Position numbers and translations under genes: made by a program
Assembly (NCBI GenBank): GCA_027922465.2
Contig: BQMF02000471.1
Span: 124,001-188,000, forward strand
DNA from: Turritopsis dohrnii
Taxonomy: Eukaryota > Cnidaria > Hydrozoa > Anthoathecata > Oceaniidae
Reading direction: 5' to 3'
Length of the DNA stretch: 64,000 nt
Shown here: positions 1 to 12,700 of the stretch, piece by piece
Numbering within the stretch: the first letter of the stretch is position 1
Layout: each line of letters opens with the position of its first letter
The notes under the pieces: generated by a model
Seen by the model: only the letters and a program-made list of their open reading frames with translations
Databases searched by the model: none
Told to the model about the DNA's origin: nothing

Positions 1-1225
1 ATTTTTGTCAGGAAAAATAGTATACTTTTCAGGAAAAGTCAGGGAATTTCTTAGGTTAAGGGCTTACGAACCCTGTGAAAGCAGACATCTCACCGTATTT
101 TGTGGAGATAGTAAGCTAAAAAGGTACAAACGACTAACAAAGGGCAGCCTACCCGCATCTGGAGAGCTAAACAGCCGTCTGAGACCGATCATGAAGGATA
201 TACCTAACGCGCACATTATCCATGATGATATCATCATTGCTTCAGCAGACCTGAAAGCTCCAAATTACACTCTGCGACAGGTGCTATCTTGAATTTGTAT
301 TGTGTATTGTGTATTTTTGCTGCAAACAGTATGCCATATAGTAACCGCTGACGGACTGACACCTGACCCAGACAAATGCCAAGCCTTGCGAAATACCAAA
401 CACCCAAGATCAAATGACGAACTAACCTCGATCTTATGTTTGATCAAACAGTGATTCCATTCCCAATTTAGCAGTGATGACAGCAAACCTCCACGCACTT
501 GCCACAAAACAAACAAAAATCAACAGGACCGGAGCCCGGGACGAATCGGTCTTCCTTCGCCATTATGATCTGGCACAACCAATCTTCATATTTTCAGACG
601 CTCATAGAACTGGTTTGTTGGCAATATTAACACAAGAGCCTAGATTACCGACACAAATGCAGTAGTATTGTCAACTCGTGCAACCACACCAATGGAAAAG
701 AAGTATGCCCAACTGGACCTTGAAGCACTCGCGGTAGACTTTGGGTACTACTATCGCTACAGACTACCAGCCACTCAAATCGTTATGGCGTTTCAACCGC
801 AAGCTATCCCTACGTTTGGAGAGAATCCAACTTCGACACCAACATATTAAATACACTGTCTTGTGGAAGAAACGCAGTAGTACTGGAATAGTCATCCTGT
901 ATAAATATTTATTTTAATATTTCAATAATAAAATAACCCGGCTGACTATCTTAGCTGCCATGCAATACTACTCGGTGAACTGCCTAGTCGCATTTGCTGA
1001 AGAAGCACGCATCTACATTAAAGTTAGTATACAATCTTCACACACCGTGTTACACTTCTGCAATCACCTCCAGCCACATCCTCGCCTTTCAACAAAATGA
1101 CGAAACTCTCCAAAACTTGATGCATATGCGTATCAAAAAGTCTTCTCAGAACTTCTTATAGGTGATAAAATTATCCTACCACAGGAGTTACAAGTAGAAG
1201 CTGCTGCTTTGGCGCATCTGTAGAC
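1..1225 (+). mobile_element. Degenerate Ty3/gypsy-type retrotransposon pol relic
   Basis: Pieces of a pol polyprotein can be read in order but in changing frames. Positions 5-292 hold the reverse transcriptase palm with a HDDIIIAS-like catalytic strand. About 335-460 hold the connection region (GLTPDPDKCQAL). About 565-660 hold a ribonuclease H start (IFIFSDAHRTGLLAIL). Positions 680-770 read PMEKKYAQLDLEALAVDFG. About 940-1225 hold the end of ribonuclease H and the integrase N-terminal region (YLSCHA, then GDKIILPQELQ). The order RT, RNase H, integrase is that of Ty3/gypsy elements. Stops and frameshifts interrupt it repeatedly, and no LTR, gag or protease is visible, so it is an old truncated copy that makes no product. 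The 5' part may lie outside the window. Confidence 0.75.
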
Positions 1226-1827
1226 AAGTGCGTGGAGATTTTAGGTTTCCAGGAACTGATTGATTATAATACAGTAACTGATTGTATATACACCACATGT
1301 GAAAATTTTGAAATATGTGTAGGTTTTTTAACACAGTTATGTAGTCTGTATGGAAAATGTTTTGTATCTAAAAGAATCATACAACTTCGTCCCCAGGGCT
1401 TCTTGCCTTTTCGATACCCGTATATCAAAAATGCTAAAATTCAATTGTGGTATGATACTTTACAATTGAATGACTTTTTTGTCGAGAAAATTATAATGGA
1501 TTAGTCAACTTTTTGCAAAATATGGATGGGCATTATTAACGACAACATCTCGCCCACTTGTTCGCTATAGATCAGTGTTAAGTTCATTTATTCATTGAAG
1601 ATTTCTTTTGATCATGCAAATGAAACATCGTATTGAAGAGTTTAGTGTTTTCAAATTCGTTCTCTTTTTTCTTTTTCTGTTTTTGTTTTGAGACAACTGC
1701 AGTATAAAGTTTTCTCCTGTAGTGTGTCTTTTTTTATTTAATGATTGAAGCAACATCATTGTTCAACTTGAAAATAAAGTGAACGCTGCATGCTATGAAA
1801 TATATTTGTTTTTTGTGTACGAAAGTC

Positions 1828-1895
1828 AATGTGGCAAAGACCATTTTCATTGAAGTAGTGCGATGTTTTTATAGAAATGTATTTCTTCGCAGTGA
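1828..1895 (-). repeat. CACTGCGA miniature inverted-repeat element, copy 1
   Basis: Diverged copy read on the minus strand. It has CACTGCGAAGAA at one end, the central near-palindrome ATTTCTATAAAAA, a TTCAATGAAAATG block, and a weakened partner end. It belongs to the eight-copy family described in the findings. Confidence 0.55.
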
Positions 1896-2707
1896 TTTTC
1901 AACACACTTTTTCCACTTGGTGGTTGTGAGGTTATGTAGGTCTGAGAAATGCACTGAATAACATTCAATCACAAATAGTCTAAAGTTATTGATATAAGAA
2001 ACTTGAGATTTATGTGTAGGAAATTTAACATAAAAAAAATTGTCCTTGAAAATTTAGGATATATATATTGTGGAAGTTTAAATGTAAAATAAATAAAAAT
2101 GAAATAAACAAAACAATTCTAGAAGTAATGATTTACCAAAGGCAATACATAAATGTGATTTCTCAAAGGTATTTCTGATAGATATTCGTGAAATGGCTGG
2201 GCGAAGATACTTAAGGCGGAAGTCTCATCATTAAAGAGAACATAAACTCAGCAATTAAATTGACAAGTTTATATCAGTATATAAACGTATACATGTTGCA
2301 ATATACATTATTCAACCGATATTAAATTCATATATCATCAATCAAATTATCCAGCTAGTCACAATAGGAAAAGTAATCTAGAAAAAAAGCAGTATTAATT
2401 TTAATACTATATTAATATTGATATGTTAGCCTTAATATTTACAGTCCTTTTGTGCATAATTTTGATACTAATTTTCAAGCACTTCTGACTTTATTTTGCA
2501 CGAATGCGTGGAAATTAATACACTCAAAAATTTCTATCATTAATAATAACAGGGAGATGATATGCTCTGACATGACTCGTTTTTTGTTATTTAATTTTCT
2601 TCTATAAACTATTATTGTGTTGTAGGCAGGGAGAGACAGAAAGTTCTGTACATAATTGAAATAATAAAAATAAATTGTTATTAGACACCATACTGATGTA
2701 ATTAATA

Positions 2708-3200
2708 AGATATGCATCAATGCTCTCCATCGTTGATTTAGATGTTAAAGTAAGGAGAGTTTTCTTTAATGAAAACCTTATGTCAAGCCTATATATTATT
2801 ACATTTGAGCAAAACTTTTGAACGCCCTTTTACTGGAAATAAAATATAGCAGAAGTTACTTTCAAAAATCAATTTGTTCTCTAATAAAAAAAGTTGTAAG
2901 GTTTCACCTTGTGAAATAGAAACACTGTAATGGAGTTTCCGTTGAATGTCATCATAGCGAAACTCATCTGTTATCATAGTTAAATGATAATGCTAATTAG
3001 GAGGAATAGATTTGCAAAACATATCCATTTTTTTTGTTTGTTTTTTAGCCTTTGGTTGTTGTGATTCATTGAATGCAAAAGACATCAATGCCTTTTAGAA
3101 TATATAGACTCAAGTGAAGGGCATTTTATGTTTGAAAGTTTCAGTAAGTTAGTTTTTGTGACTTTGTTATATTATTGTGAATGCTTGGTTTCAAAAATGA
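2708..3200. repeat. Old local duplication, copy A
   Basis: Shares with 3418-3860, in the same order, the blocks TTGCTCTCCAT-like, AAAACCTTAT, AATGGAGTTTC, AGCCTTTGGTTGTTG-like, and GTGAAAGTTTCAGTAAGTTA-like. The two copies are strongly diverged and have no coding content that I can see. Confidence 0.5.
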
Positions 3201-3417
3201 ACTCGAAACTGTTTTTTATTTGTTTCTTCCTGTCATATGTATCATTAATTGCTATCGTGGAAATAGAATTGACAAAATTATAGAAAGCTAATATTTGTGT
3301 ATACTATTCAAGAATTTGACATTTAGTCTTTATGGGCTATCGAAAGTATACGTAAAGTGCGATATAAATTTAGTGGGGTTTTACATTCCCATAATGATGT
3401 CATAAAGCAATATACTT

Positions 3418-3860
3418 CGTTGCTCTCCATTTTTCATTTTAGAAATCAAAAGGGGGAAGTATAAGCAGTTTCATAAGAAAGAATATATGTTATTTAAATG
3501 AAAACCTTATATTTAACATTGCCTTAGAACTATTAAAATGTTTTTTTACTGAACATGAAGCTTGACAAAAAAACGTTATTTTCATAGCTACCTTTTTCTC
3601 TAATTATAAAGCTTCTATAAGTTTCACTCAGTAAAAAAGAACACTGCAATGGAGTTTCTATTGAATTTATATAATGTGATGAGTAAATAAATAATCCGAT
3701 CTTTTGATTTTTAGTCAATAGTTGTTGTATTATCTGAATGCAAGAAACAGTAATGCCTTGTTGCTTTTAGAAGGCAGTGTAATTAGTGTGTGAAAGTTTC
3801 AGTAAGTTAATTTTTGTTATTTTTTTATTTTATCTACGAATGTTGTTGGTTCTGAAAATC
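3418..3860. repeat. Old local duplication, copy B
   Basis: Second copy of the 2708-3200 block, about 700 bases downstream in the same orientation, with the same order of conserved blocks ending in a GAAAGTTTCAGTAAGTTA segment. Confidence 0.5.
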
Positions 3861-4161
3861 AAGTGAACTAAACCTCTTTTTCCTTTGATGTTTCCTTGGA
3901 ATTATTACAATTATCATAATTATATAAAACGTGATTACATCTGTTAACATAAAAATTTTCTGTACAAATTTCACTTCCTTGTAAGAAAGTAAAAGTATGT
4001 TTTCTTAGGGTACAATTAGATCAGTTTCCATTAAAGTTCATCAACAGCATCAGAATAACTTCCTGAACTAATTACTGAAGACACCTGCATCCGCCACAGG
4101 AACCGTTATCCTGAAAAGGAATTCAAGAAGTCATACAGAGGTACTTCTATTTGTATACTAT

Positions 4162-4801
4162 TACCAGGTGAGTCAATAAAAGTACCGGCGTTTCACAAAA
4201 AATATCTTTCGATTGAAAAAATATGAAAGATATTTACTTTTATTTCTGAACAAAGGAATCCTTTATCTATATTTTGGTGTATCACTTTTCTAATTTGGTT
4301 GAGTAGAAAGAAGGTTATGGACAAAAAACTGGAAGCGGTCCTTGTAAAAATCTTTGCAAAATGGACAAAAAAGGCGAACAAAATATTCCGGTGAGATTCT
4401 TCGATTAAATTCGATAATGTTCATGAAAAGGCTTTGGGTATTGAAAGAAAAGACAAAATTTGTGTAATCACCTCTTAAGTAATATTTCCCCTAGCAAATG
4501 GATATATACCAAAACTCTTTGTTGTATGGAGTTGCGGCATATCTCAATATTTTATACAAGACAGTGTTTATGAAAAGTTTCAGTGAATAAAGTTTTAAGA
4601 AAATGTTGAAAAAATTTCAACTTTTTACCTAACGTGATTATTGGCCATAAGAAAAATAAGTTTTAGCACATTTAATTGTGTATGTTCCCTTCTGGTTTGC
4701 AATAAAAACAAATAAATCTTGTTTTGAGACATTTTGCTTGGCTTTTTTGTCCATTTTTCTAAGAATTTGAAACACCGGTACTTTTTTTGACTCACTCGGT
4801 A
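4162..4801. mobile_element. Tc1/mariner-like non-autonomous element
   Basis: Terminal inverted repeats of 32 bp with four mismatches run inward from 4164 and from 4799 (CCAGGTGAGTCA and CCGAGTGAGTCA, both followed by GTACCGG). TA dinucleotides flank each end at 4162-4163 and 4800-4801, as expected for Tc1/mariner target duplication. The 636-bp interior has no intact transposase. Confidence 0.75.
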
Positions 4802-4975
4802 TTGATGTTAGGGTCAGGACTCACCTACAAATGAAGTAATAAGTGGCAAACACTATGAAGAAAGTAACAATTTAAATTTTTTAATATTTTTTTATCCATT
4901 GCTTACTTGTTTTCATAACTCTCTCATATGACAAATATGCCACATGATTATTTCATCCATCTCCCACCTTCAGAG

Positions 4976-5270
4976 GGTATTTTTGATAATACACATTGTC
5001 TTGGAAACTTATAAACAGATTAACTTGGTATTTTAATCTTTCAACTTCATTATTAGTCTTAGCTTGATATTTTAATCCATCAACCTAATTAGTATGTACA
5101 TATGTAAAAGAAAATGTTTTGAAAATTGTAAACTTATTGTAAAAATTCGGCAGTGTAATTGTCATAGCAACAACAATAACAGGATTATAAAAACAAAACA
5201 GAAATGGTCAGATTTCGAAATATGCAAGAGTTATGGAATGTGATGGACGTTGGATCATCAAGTAAGATCA
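4976..5270 (+). repeat. Tandem duplication, copy A
   Basis: Starts with TTTTTGATAATACACATTGT and ends near ATGGTCAGATTTCGAAATA followed by a GTAAGA splice-donor-like site. Matches 5472-5785 in the same orientation at an offset of about 500 bases with many substitutions. A short open frame (5204 on) crosses its end, but copy B does not keep that frame. Confidence 0.6.
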
Positions 5271-5471
5271 ATCAAACATCAGCATGGAGATTTTATTATC
5301 TTGTGACGGTCACTGGTCATTTTGTTATTGTCTTTAAAAGATTGTGCAATCATTATACAATCAACACAGAAAAAGCCTTTCGGGAAAAAAATTGAAAACA
5401 GATTCCAGAACAAATTATGATTATGAAAAGACAGTATTGTAAACTACAAAAAAAACTGAAAAAAATCTTCA

Positions 5472-5785
5472 GAAAGTATTTTTGATAATACACACTGTCT
5501 TGGAAACGTATAAATAAACACATTTTCTTGATATTTTAATCTTTCAACTTTATTATAAGTCTTAGCTTGATATTTTAATTAGTATATATGCAAAATAAAT
5601 AAGAACTTGTGTTTAGAATGTATGAAAATTACCAACCTATTGTGAAACCTCAGCAGTGTTATTGTCATAACAACAAAAATAACAAGATTATAAGAACAAT
5701 GACTACAAAACAGATATGGTCAGATTTCGAAATACCATACACAAGAGTAATAGAATGTGTTGGACGTTCGGAAATTAAGTGAGAT
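5472..5785 (+). repeat. Tandem duplication, copy B
   Basis: Second copy of the 4976-5270 block. It keeps the GATAATACACACTGTC start, the TCTTAGCTTGATATTTTAAT block, the ATTGTCATAACAACAA block and ATGGTCAGATTTCGAAATA, followed by a GTGAGA donor-like site. Confidence 0.6.
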
Positions 5786-6743
5786 ATTTTTTTGATTGAA
5801 ATCATGTGAACTATATTTTATTTAAATGATCATTGCATTGCATCCCCAATCGAACGCAACATTTTTTGGGGAAATATCTCGAAAACCAATGGAGATAACT
5901 GATATTTTTTGGGGTTAGCTATGCAGGTGATGGGTGACGAAAGTTTTGGGCCTAAATATTTTTGGGTGGTGCGGCTAAATTGTCATCAAAATCTTTGATT
6001 GGCAAAATTTCTATAACTGTTGATCGTATATATGTTCTTGATAGAAAAGTTTCTTTATCACATAATTTTAACGGACAGTTGTGTAATGTATGAAACTTGG
6101 TTGAGTTGCTTCCTTAAATATTCTTACAAAGTAGTGCTTGGTGTTTAATTTGCAGAATCAAATAAGAAAAACATTTTGTTCTGTAATTTAAGTATCAACA
6201 GCAACAAAAAGACGATGTAACGTTCAGATGTTCCTTCTGATGGTCTTTGTAACCATGGTAAACATGAATTTAATATGCTTACTAAATATTTCTTGTCACA
6301 TACTCATTGATTTTATCAACTTGAACTTTAGGAAGTTAAAGATAAAAACGAAACATTTCAAGTCAACATAACCTAGAAAACAAAAAAATCTAAGGTCTTT
6401 TCTTTTTTGTTTCAGAACTGTCGAAATATATGCAGTGAATAATACAGATAAAACTTTCCACAACACTGTTGCTCATTGGTGGTATTAACTACATGCTTAT
6501 CTGTTGATGATATCCTAGAAGATTCATTCCATCAATCACTTGCAAGATATTGGAGAAGGACAACGGATATCCAGAAAACATTTGGTAACAAAATTTTGTT
6601 ATTGTTCTATCATTAAGATTATCTCTGTCATGGTTCGTATTACATGTTGATCATGGATTATTTTCATTGCAGTTGGTGCTGCGCAATTTTGGTAAATTTA
6701 TTGTCAAACAACTGAGTAATATTATCATCAAACGTTTTTGGAA

Positions 6744-9700
6744 ATGGGAAATAACAAGTCGTCTGATAAAAGACAAGTGAAAGAGGAATTCCCCACCGAG
6801 CATCGTGAAGATAGAAGTAGTGCTGCTGCAGGTTAGAAATCTTTCAGTTTAAACAGTTACTGTTTCTAGATATTGAATGGATAAACACAAACTGGATTAT
6901 TATGATAATATACAAAAATGTGATTGTCGAAAGCAACAAAAAAATGTTTAGAAAATTTCAATGGTATTTTGTTTTTACCATTATGAAGTACAGATTTTTT
7001 TTTATCACTCATTACATTTTGTCAACTATAGATTCCTATAGATGTTTCTCAGTGCTTGTGTGTGATGAAAGGATTGCAACTTTTGCAATGAGAGTTATTG
7101 GTCTCCAAAGTTTGAACTTCAAGAATTATTTTTTTTGCGAGAAACAATTTCGGCTCATTTGATAAATAGTGGATATGGACTATATTAAGGGTCGTTGAGA
7201 AGGTATTATAGCTTTATGATCATGATGGGGTAAGAGACATGGTGACAAATTTCAAAGTTGACCACTGACTTGGGAGCTCAACAAAGAGAACTTAGCAAAG
7301 CAAATTATCAAAGAATCTACGCCCATATTTATTAGTATTTGCCAATAATACAAAAAAGTTGTTTTTCCTAAAATGTCACGTTGGATTGAATTAGTTTGGA
7401 TTATAAAATCAACTATAAATATCTCGTAGCAACTTGGTCTTTTAAACATTGGTCAATCTAAACACTGTTGTATGTGTGGAAGTATATTAAATATTTCTAA
7501 GGTTTTCATGTTCTTTTAGAGTCGATTGAAAGAAAGGTGATCGTTTGGTGTGCTCATAAGAAGTTGATATCTGAGAGTGACAAGAAGACGATTGCAGACT
7601 TCATTGGCGATTTTGATGACAAAGTGGACGAGTTCTTTTCACAAGGTCATAATAATCCGTTATTTGAATACCTTTGCTGGATAGTCCTTGGAGAAAAAAT
7701 CAACAACCCCACAGAAGTTATAAACAATGGATTACGTAGAAAGGGTCTGGCTGGTGGTTGCCTTATCCGCGAGTCGGATATTCAGAAGTATTTGCAGATG
7801 TTAGAAGGTAATAATTTATCTCACTCTTTGAATGACAGGATAGAGCTAAGAGTGAACAGAAAAAAGAATGAACAGCTGTTAATCTGTCAGATATTGACTT
7901 TGGCGTGTGCGTGGTAATTTAATCGGTGAATGGAGCAAGGATAATGTAAAGGAAGAATCGATGTCTTCTTGTTTTTTAAATGAAAAGTATACGAAGAGAA
8001 AATTTAAGAAAGTTTTTATCCAAAGTTTGAGTTTAAGAAAAGAAAAACTGATTATCCCGTTAACCATCAAGATGTTTTACTTGCAAAAACAAAACATACA
8101 TCTTTAAAAACATCTACATCTGATATAAAACTTCTTGCCACTTGACAAAAATTCATTGAAATAAATCCGGTTATAATTCTTGGTTTTATTTATTTAAAAC
8201 ACCCTGTATGAGACAAATTATATGTGTAATATTCACTTGGATGTGCCTTTGATATCAGTGGGTTTTATACTCTTGCTTTTCATCGTGACGATAAAACCTG
8301 AATCTAGTAGACTCTTCCTTTGCTTCGGAATCTAGAATTGTTTTAATGATCACTTGAAATCCTCTTTTGCTTTAGTTAAGATCCTTTTTAACTTTTTTTG
8401 TTTCAACATATGAATTTTGATTAAACTTGGAACACGACCTTATTTGTTTTTACAGGTGGTTCAGTAAAAGATGTGATTGACAAGAAGAAGTTTAAGGAGA
8501 TCGTGTTAAAAATCTCAGATTCAGTTGCAGTACAAAATACCAGATACATTGCACACTTTCTATTATCGTACAAAGAATGTGTGAAACTAAATTGTTCTTC
8601 GATAACAGATGCTGGAGAGAGATTGAAGAAGGTTTTAGAAATGTGGAAGCAGACCTCTGAAGACGGCACGTGGCAAGAGCTCAAGATCGTTCTGCAGTTG
8701 CTTGATCACAACTCGTTGATCACGGAGATTGAAGAATTAATTAGCCGTCAGGGTATGTATGAACTGAGAAAGAATTTAACATTGTCACATGATTCTCTGA
8801 TTTTAAATTTCATTTCATTGACTGATGAAGGATAAAGGCTGAAATACACGATCGTTTTAAAATGACATTTTTTAAATGATCATTTTAAAACTGATCATGT
8901 AAACGCTCAAGAAATGACGAAAAGTACTCGTCATTTTCAGCTATCATTAAAACATGATAACTTAAACATGATTGAGTTTTCATTTAAAAAATGATGGAGT
9001 TTCTCTATTGAATTACGTCAGTTCTATTGAGTAGGGACCAACAGAAAAGAGTCTCACGCATTACTGTGCAATGTTTCTTTCTTGGTTATTGAACTTGATA
9101 TTTCTTCAAAATTTTCCGGTGACATTCTTAACCACTTATTCATAATGATCTTCTGCTTGAAATTTTTGAGTAGTTTCGTTTTTGAAGCCAAGATTTCACC
9201 CAATGTCTTCGTTTCTGCCTTTCGATTTTCCTCTTTCGTCGTTTCTACGTAACAGCAACAACTACGATTGCTGTATAAAATAACTTTTATACTGATCGTG
9301 TAAACAGATATGCTTATCAGTTTTTAAAGGATTAAAAAAATTATCATTTGTCATTTATCATTTTAAAAAAATCGTGTATTTCAGCCTTTGGAATTTGTTT
9401 TTGTAAACGGATGTAAACGGATTCAGAAAAAAATATTTAGTGACCGAGTATTTTCCACGTAATTTTACAGAATAAGTTTGTAGCCGTTGGAAATTAGAAT
9501 AATGTTTTGAATTTTTGAGAAAATATTTTTGCCAAACATTTATCTATCAGTAGCGAATGATTTACCTTTTTTGTTTAGAAATCTCCAGATCTGTTGTTGA
9601 TCAATTACATTCCAGTTGCTCGTCTTCTTCGTAAGTAAATCACAAATTTTCAGAAAGAAAAGATTCTCCAAGTCTTTTTTTTTCCCTTCTAATCATTCTA

Positions 9701-12700
9701 CTGTTGATTGCAGAAAAACTGCTGGCAAGACTGAAACTGCTTACGAAAACATCTGCATTAGCACTACTAAGCCGAAACTACTCACATACACTGATCACAC
9801 AGAACTGTATGAAAAGTTAGTCAAAGAAAAACCCTTCTCTCCCTCAAAAATAAAGATCGTGTGCAGTGGTAAAATGTTCCCAACAATCATGGAGTTTAAT
9901 GGATATAGCAGTCAATGTGATGAATTTCTGAATAACTTCCTTGGTGTTGGAGGACCAACAATAACAGAGAGTCACATCCTTCCACCTGAACATTGGTGGA
10001 AAAAAGACCTAGCTGATGTCGTCAGAATATTTGTCAAAAGATTTAAAGAGAGAAGCGGAAGTGAGAATCTAGTCTTCATCACGAAGTATGAACTATTAGA
10101 ACATTATCATGCTCTTCAAGTAGATGTAGATGAGGCTGCCAAGAAGTTAGATGTAGACTTAGAAGGTCTGGATGGTGAATCCACTGATAGAATGTTGGTC
10201 ATAAATGTAGATCTGAACAGTATTTACAATGTGTGGTTTTCAGCATCTAGTGAGGAAGAAGAAGTTTTTAAAACCTTAAAGAAGGCTGATGCATACTTGC
10301 GTTTACTGTTGTACCTGCATGGAAAGATTTTCTTTGGTGAAGAAATTTACCTCGTGAACTGTGTTGCAGCTCCTAATTACCTGAACACTTCCGGAGAAAA
10401 GCAGTTAATTCTCGATCAGAATATTCTTTGTAAAAAGAAAGAGTTCCTTAATTGGTTTGATGACATCAAAATAAATTTTTCAATCAATAACACATGTCCT
10501 GTGGCGAAACAGAAAATGAAAAAGTTTTTATCTCTTTTGTTGGGTTCCATTGCAACAAAAGTTGTGGACTCATCGATACTTTCACGTCAAAATGTTATCC
10601 GATGGTTATGGTTGCGTCCTGAACAACTGCGTGCTGTTGAGAATGGATATTGGAAAATTATTCAAGGTCCGTATGGCTGTGGGAAGAGTTTGGTAGCTAG
10701 ATCTATCCTTGAAAACATCCTAAAGTTTGCTGACGAACCAGTTCATGCCTACTTGGTGATGTTTGATATGTGCAGTGGTGGTAGAAGCGATGTTAAGAGA
10801 TTTTCCGAAGAAATGTTAAAGAACTGCAGATCTGATCTTGAGCGAAAAGTTGTATCAGGAAACATAGAGGACATTCACAGTGAATTGCTCGATGAGTTTC
10901 AGCAGTTGGGAAATGATAAGATAACACCATCTTTATTACTTGAGGCTTTGTTGCTAAAGTATAAGGATAGTAACATTAGATTCCATCTGATCCTTGACGA
11001 GGTTGATAAGGAGTTGCTTACTACAGAAGATTCGAAGAAAGTTGGAAATTTGTTGCAGGAAAACAAATTGAAGTTGAAGAAAAGTCACGTGGTATTCTTT
11101 CCTCGCGCAATGGAGAAAGAGAGGGAAATTGTTGACAGAAGAAGATCGTATTCTCGTCACTTGAGTGATTTTAAATTGGAAGAGAACACTGGCATGGAAG
11201 TAGTAGAGTTGACCACTTGCATGAGAAATCCGAAAAGGGTTTTTGAAATCGCTCAAGTGATATTGGCAGCCATAGAGGGTGAGACAAAAATACCGTTGCC
11301 AGTTAAAAAACCACTCGAATCAAAATCAGAATCAGTCGAATCAAACAGTGAATCAGAGAGATTGTCAGTTGCCGAAGCATTGAAACAACTCAGCACAGTT
11401 CAACAAGCTCAAAGTCACGGTCTGTCCAAGGAGAGTATTGACGAAAATTTTGGTGGTTCTCCAGAAATGACTAATCGAAAAGTTCCTGTGAATTACAAAG
11501 ATCCTGATGATCTTGAATCAAGTGCAATGTATGTATCAAGCCGAGAATCTGATAGCTACATCAAAACCACCTACAAAGTTAAACAAGCTGAAAAACTTGG
11601 CCACAGTATTCCAGGAGATGTACCATCAATGGTTTTTTCAAACTACACAACCGAGCACAACGAAGCTGCTGACAATATTCTTACAAAAGAAAACACGTAT
11701 AAGTTACATGAAGTTCTGAAAACAGTTTTCGCAGATCTTAAAAAAGAATCCAGAAGACTCGTTATTTGTAATAACGAAGATGAACTCCTCCTCATCGTGA
11801 ATGTTATGAAGAGGTTGCGCTCAAGATTCCATCTTCATTTTCCTGGTTGGAACGGTATAGATGAGCTGCAAGAAGTTAACGAGGAAAAATCAGAAGACGA
11901 CGAGGACGATGACGGCAACAATGACGAAGACGACGTCGTCACAGTTACTAGCCATGCAGGATGCAGAGGGAGAGAGGCGGAACTTGTCATCCTATTTCTT
12001 GATCCGAAAGAACATTATGAGCGGCAGAAAATCGTGGAAGGGGTCACCCGCAGCACAAATCAACTGATTCTTGTCATCCCATACATGTACCACAATACCA
12101 TGGTGGATTGTCAAAACCGTGAAACTGTTGCAGATATCGTTAAGAAGTTGTTAAATCTTTCGAATGAAAAACCTGATTTTTTAAATGTTGTATACTGTGA
12201 AAGCCCTAATCCCAGGAAACTGCGATTTCAATTAATCCATAAGGAAATCAGTGATGGTAGGAACCCTGATGCTGTTGAAAGGTGAGACATCTAAAAACAT
12301 TATGTAAAATTTGTCATCGTGTGGATTTCAACTACTACTACTATGTTTCTGTTGTCCCCATTATTGAGTGGTGGTATAAAAATACCAGCTATATGAGAAA
12401 AGTGGAACATCTTAATTTTTGTTCCCATTTTGCAAAAAAAGTCTCTATAAGAACTCGATAACTTCTAAATTGCTGTTTATTATTATCATTGTTATTGTTT
12501 TTATTACTAGTTTATTTGCCTGATGTGGAATAAACAAACAAATAAATAAATTGATAGGATTATAGTTAGGGTAGAAGAACCAATGTGTTAATTTTAAGTG
12601 TTGAAGGTTTCATTACTTCTCCGCATAACTGCTACTGTTTGGGATAGAATTATAGAATATCAGAATGAGAACTTTTCACTTGCAAACCTAATCATCAAGA

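Larger units (their letters stand above)
1226..4161. other. AT-rich non-coding stretch
   Basis: No supported gene. The open frames here are short, AT-driven and lack recognisable domains or good splice contexts. The stretch holds a 45-bp piece of the CCAGGG/TTTTCGATA repeat near 1391, one copy of the CACTGCGA inverted-repeat element (1828-1895) and an old local duplication (about 2708-3200 against 3418-3860). Confidence 0.6.
4802..6743. other. Non-coding stretch upstream of the helicase gene
   Basis: Contains the tandem duplication 4976-5270/5472-5785 and otherwise AT-rich sequence without a supported gene. Part of the last kilobase may be promoter or untranslated exons of the gene starting at 6744, but no decisive core promoter element is visible. 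Confidence 0.5.

Noticed and set aside
1232..1504. 90-codon open frame after the retrotransposon relic
   Set aside because: No recognisable domain; part of it runs through a copy of the CCAGGG/TTTTCGATA repeat.
9616..9713. Start of the long helicase exon at the ATG at 9616
   Set aside because: 9631-9713 is an intron with GTAAGT and a strong pyrimidine tract before CAG. Only the spliced model keeps phase with the upstream exons.
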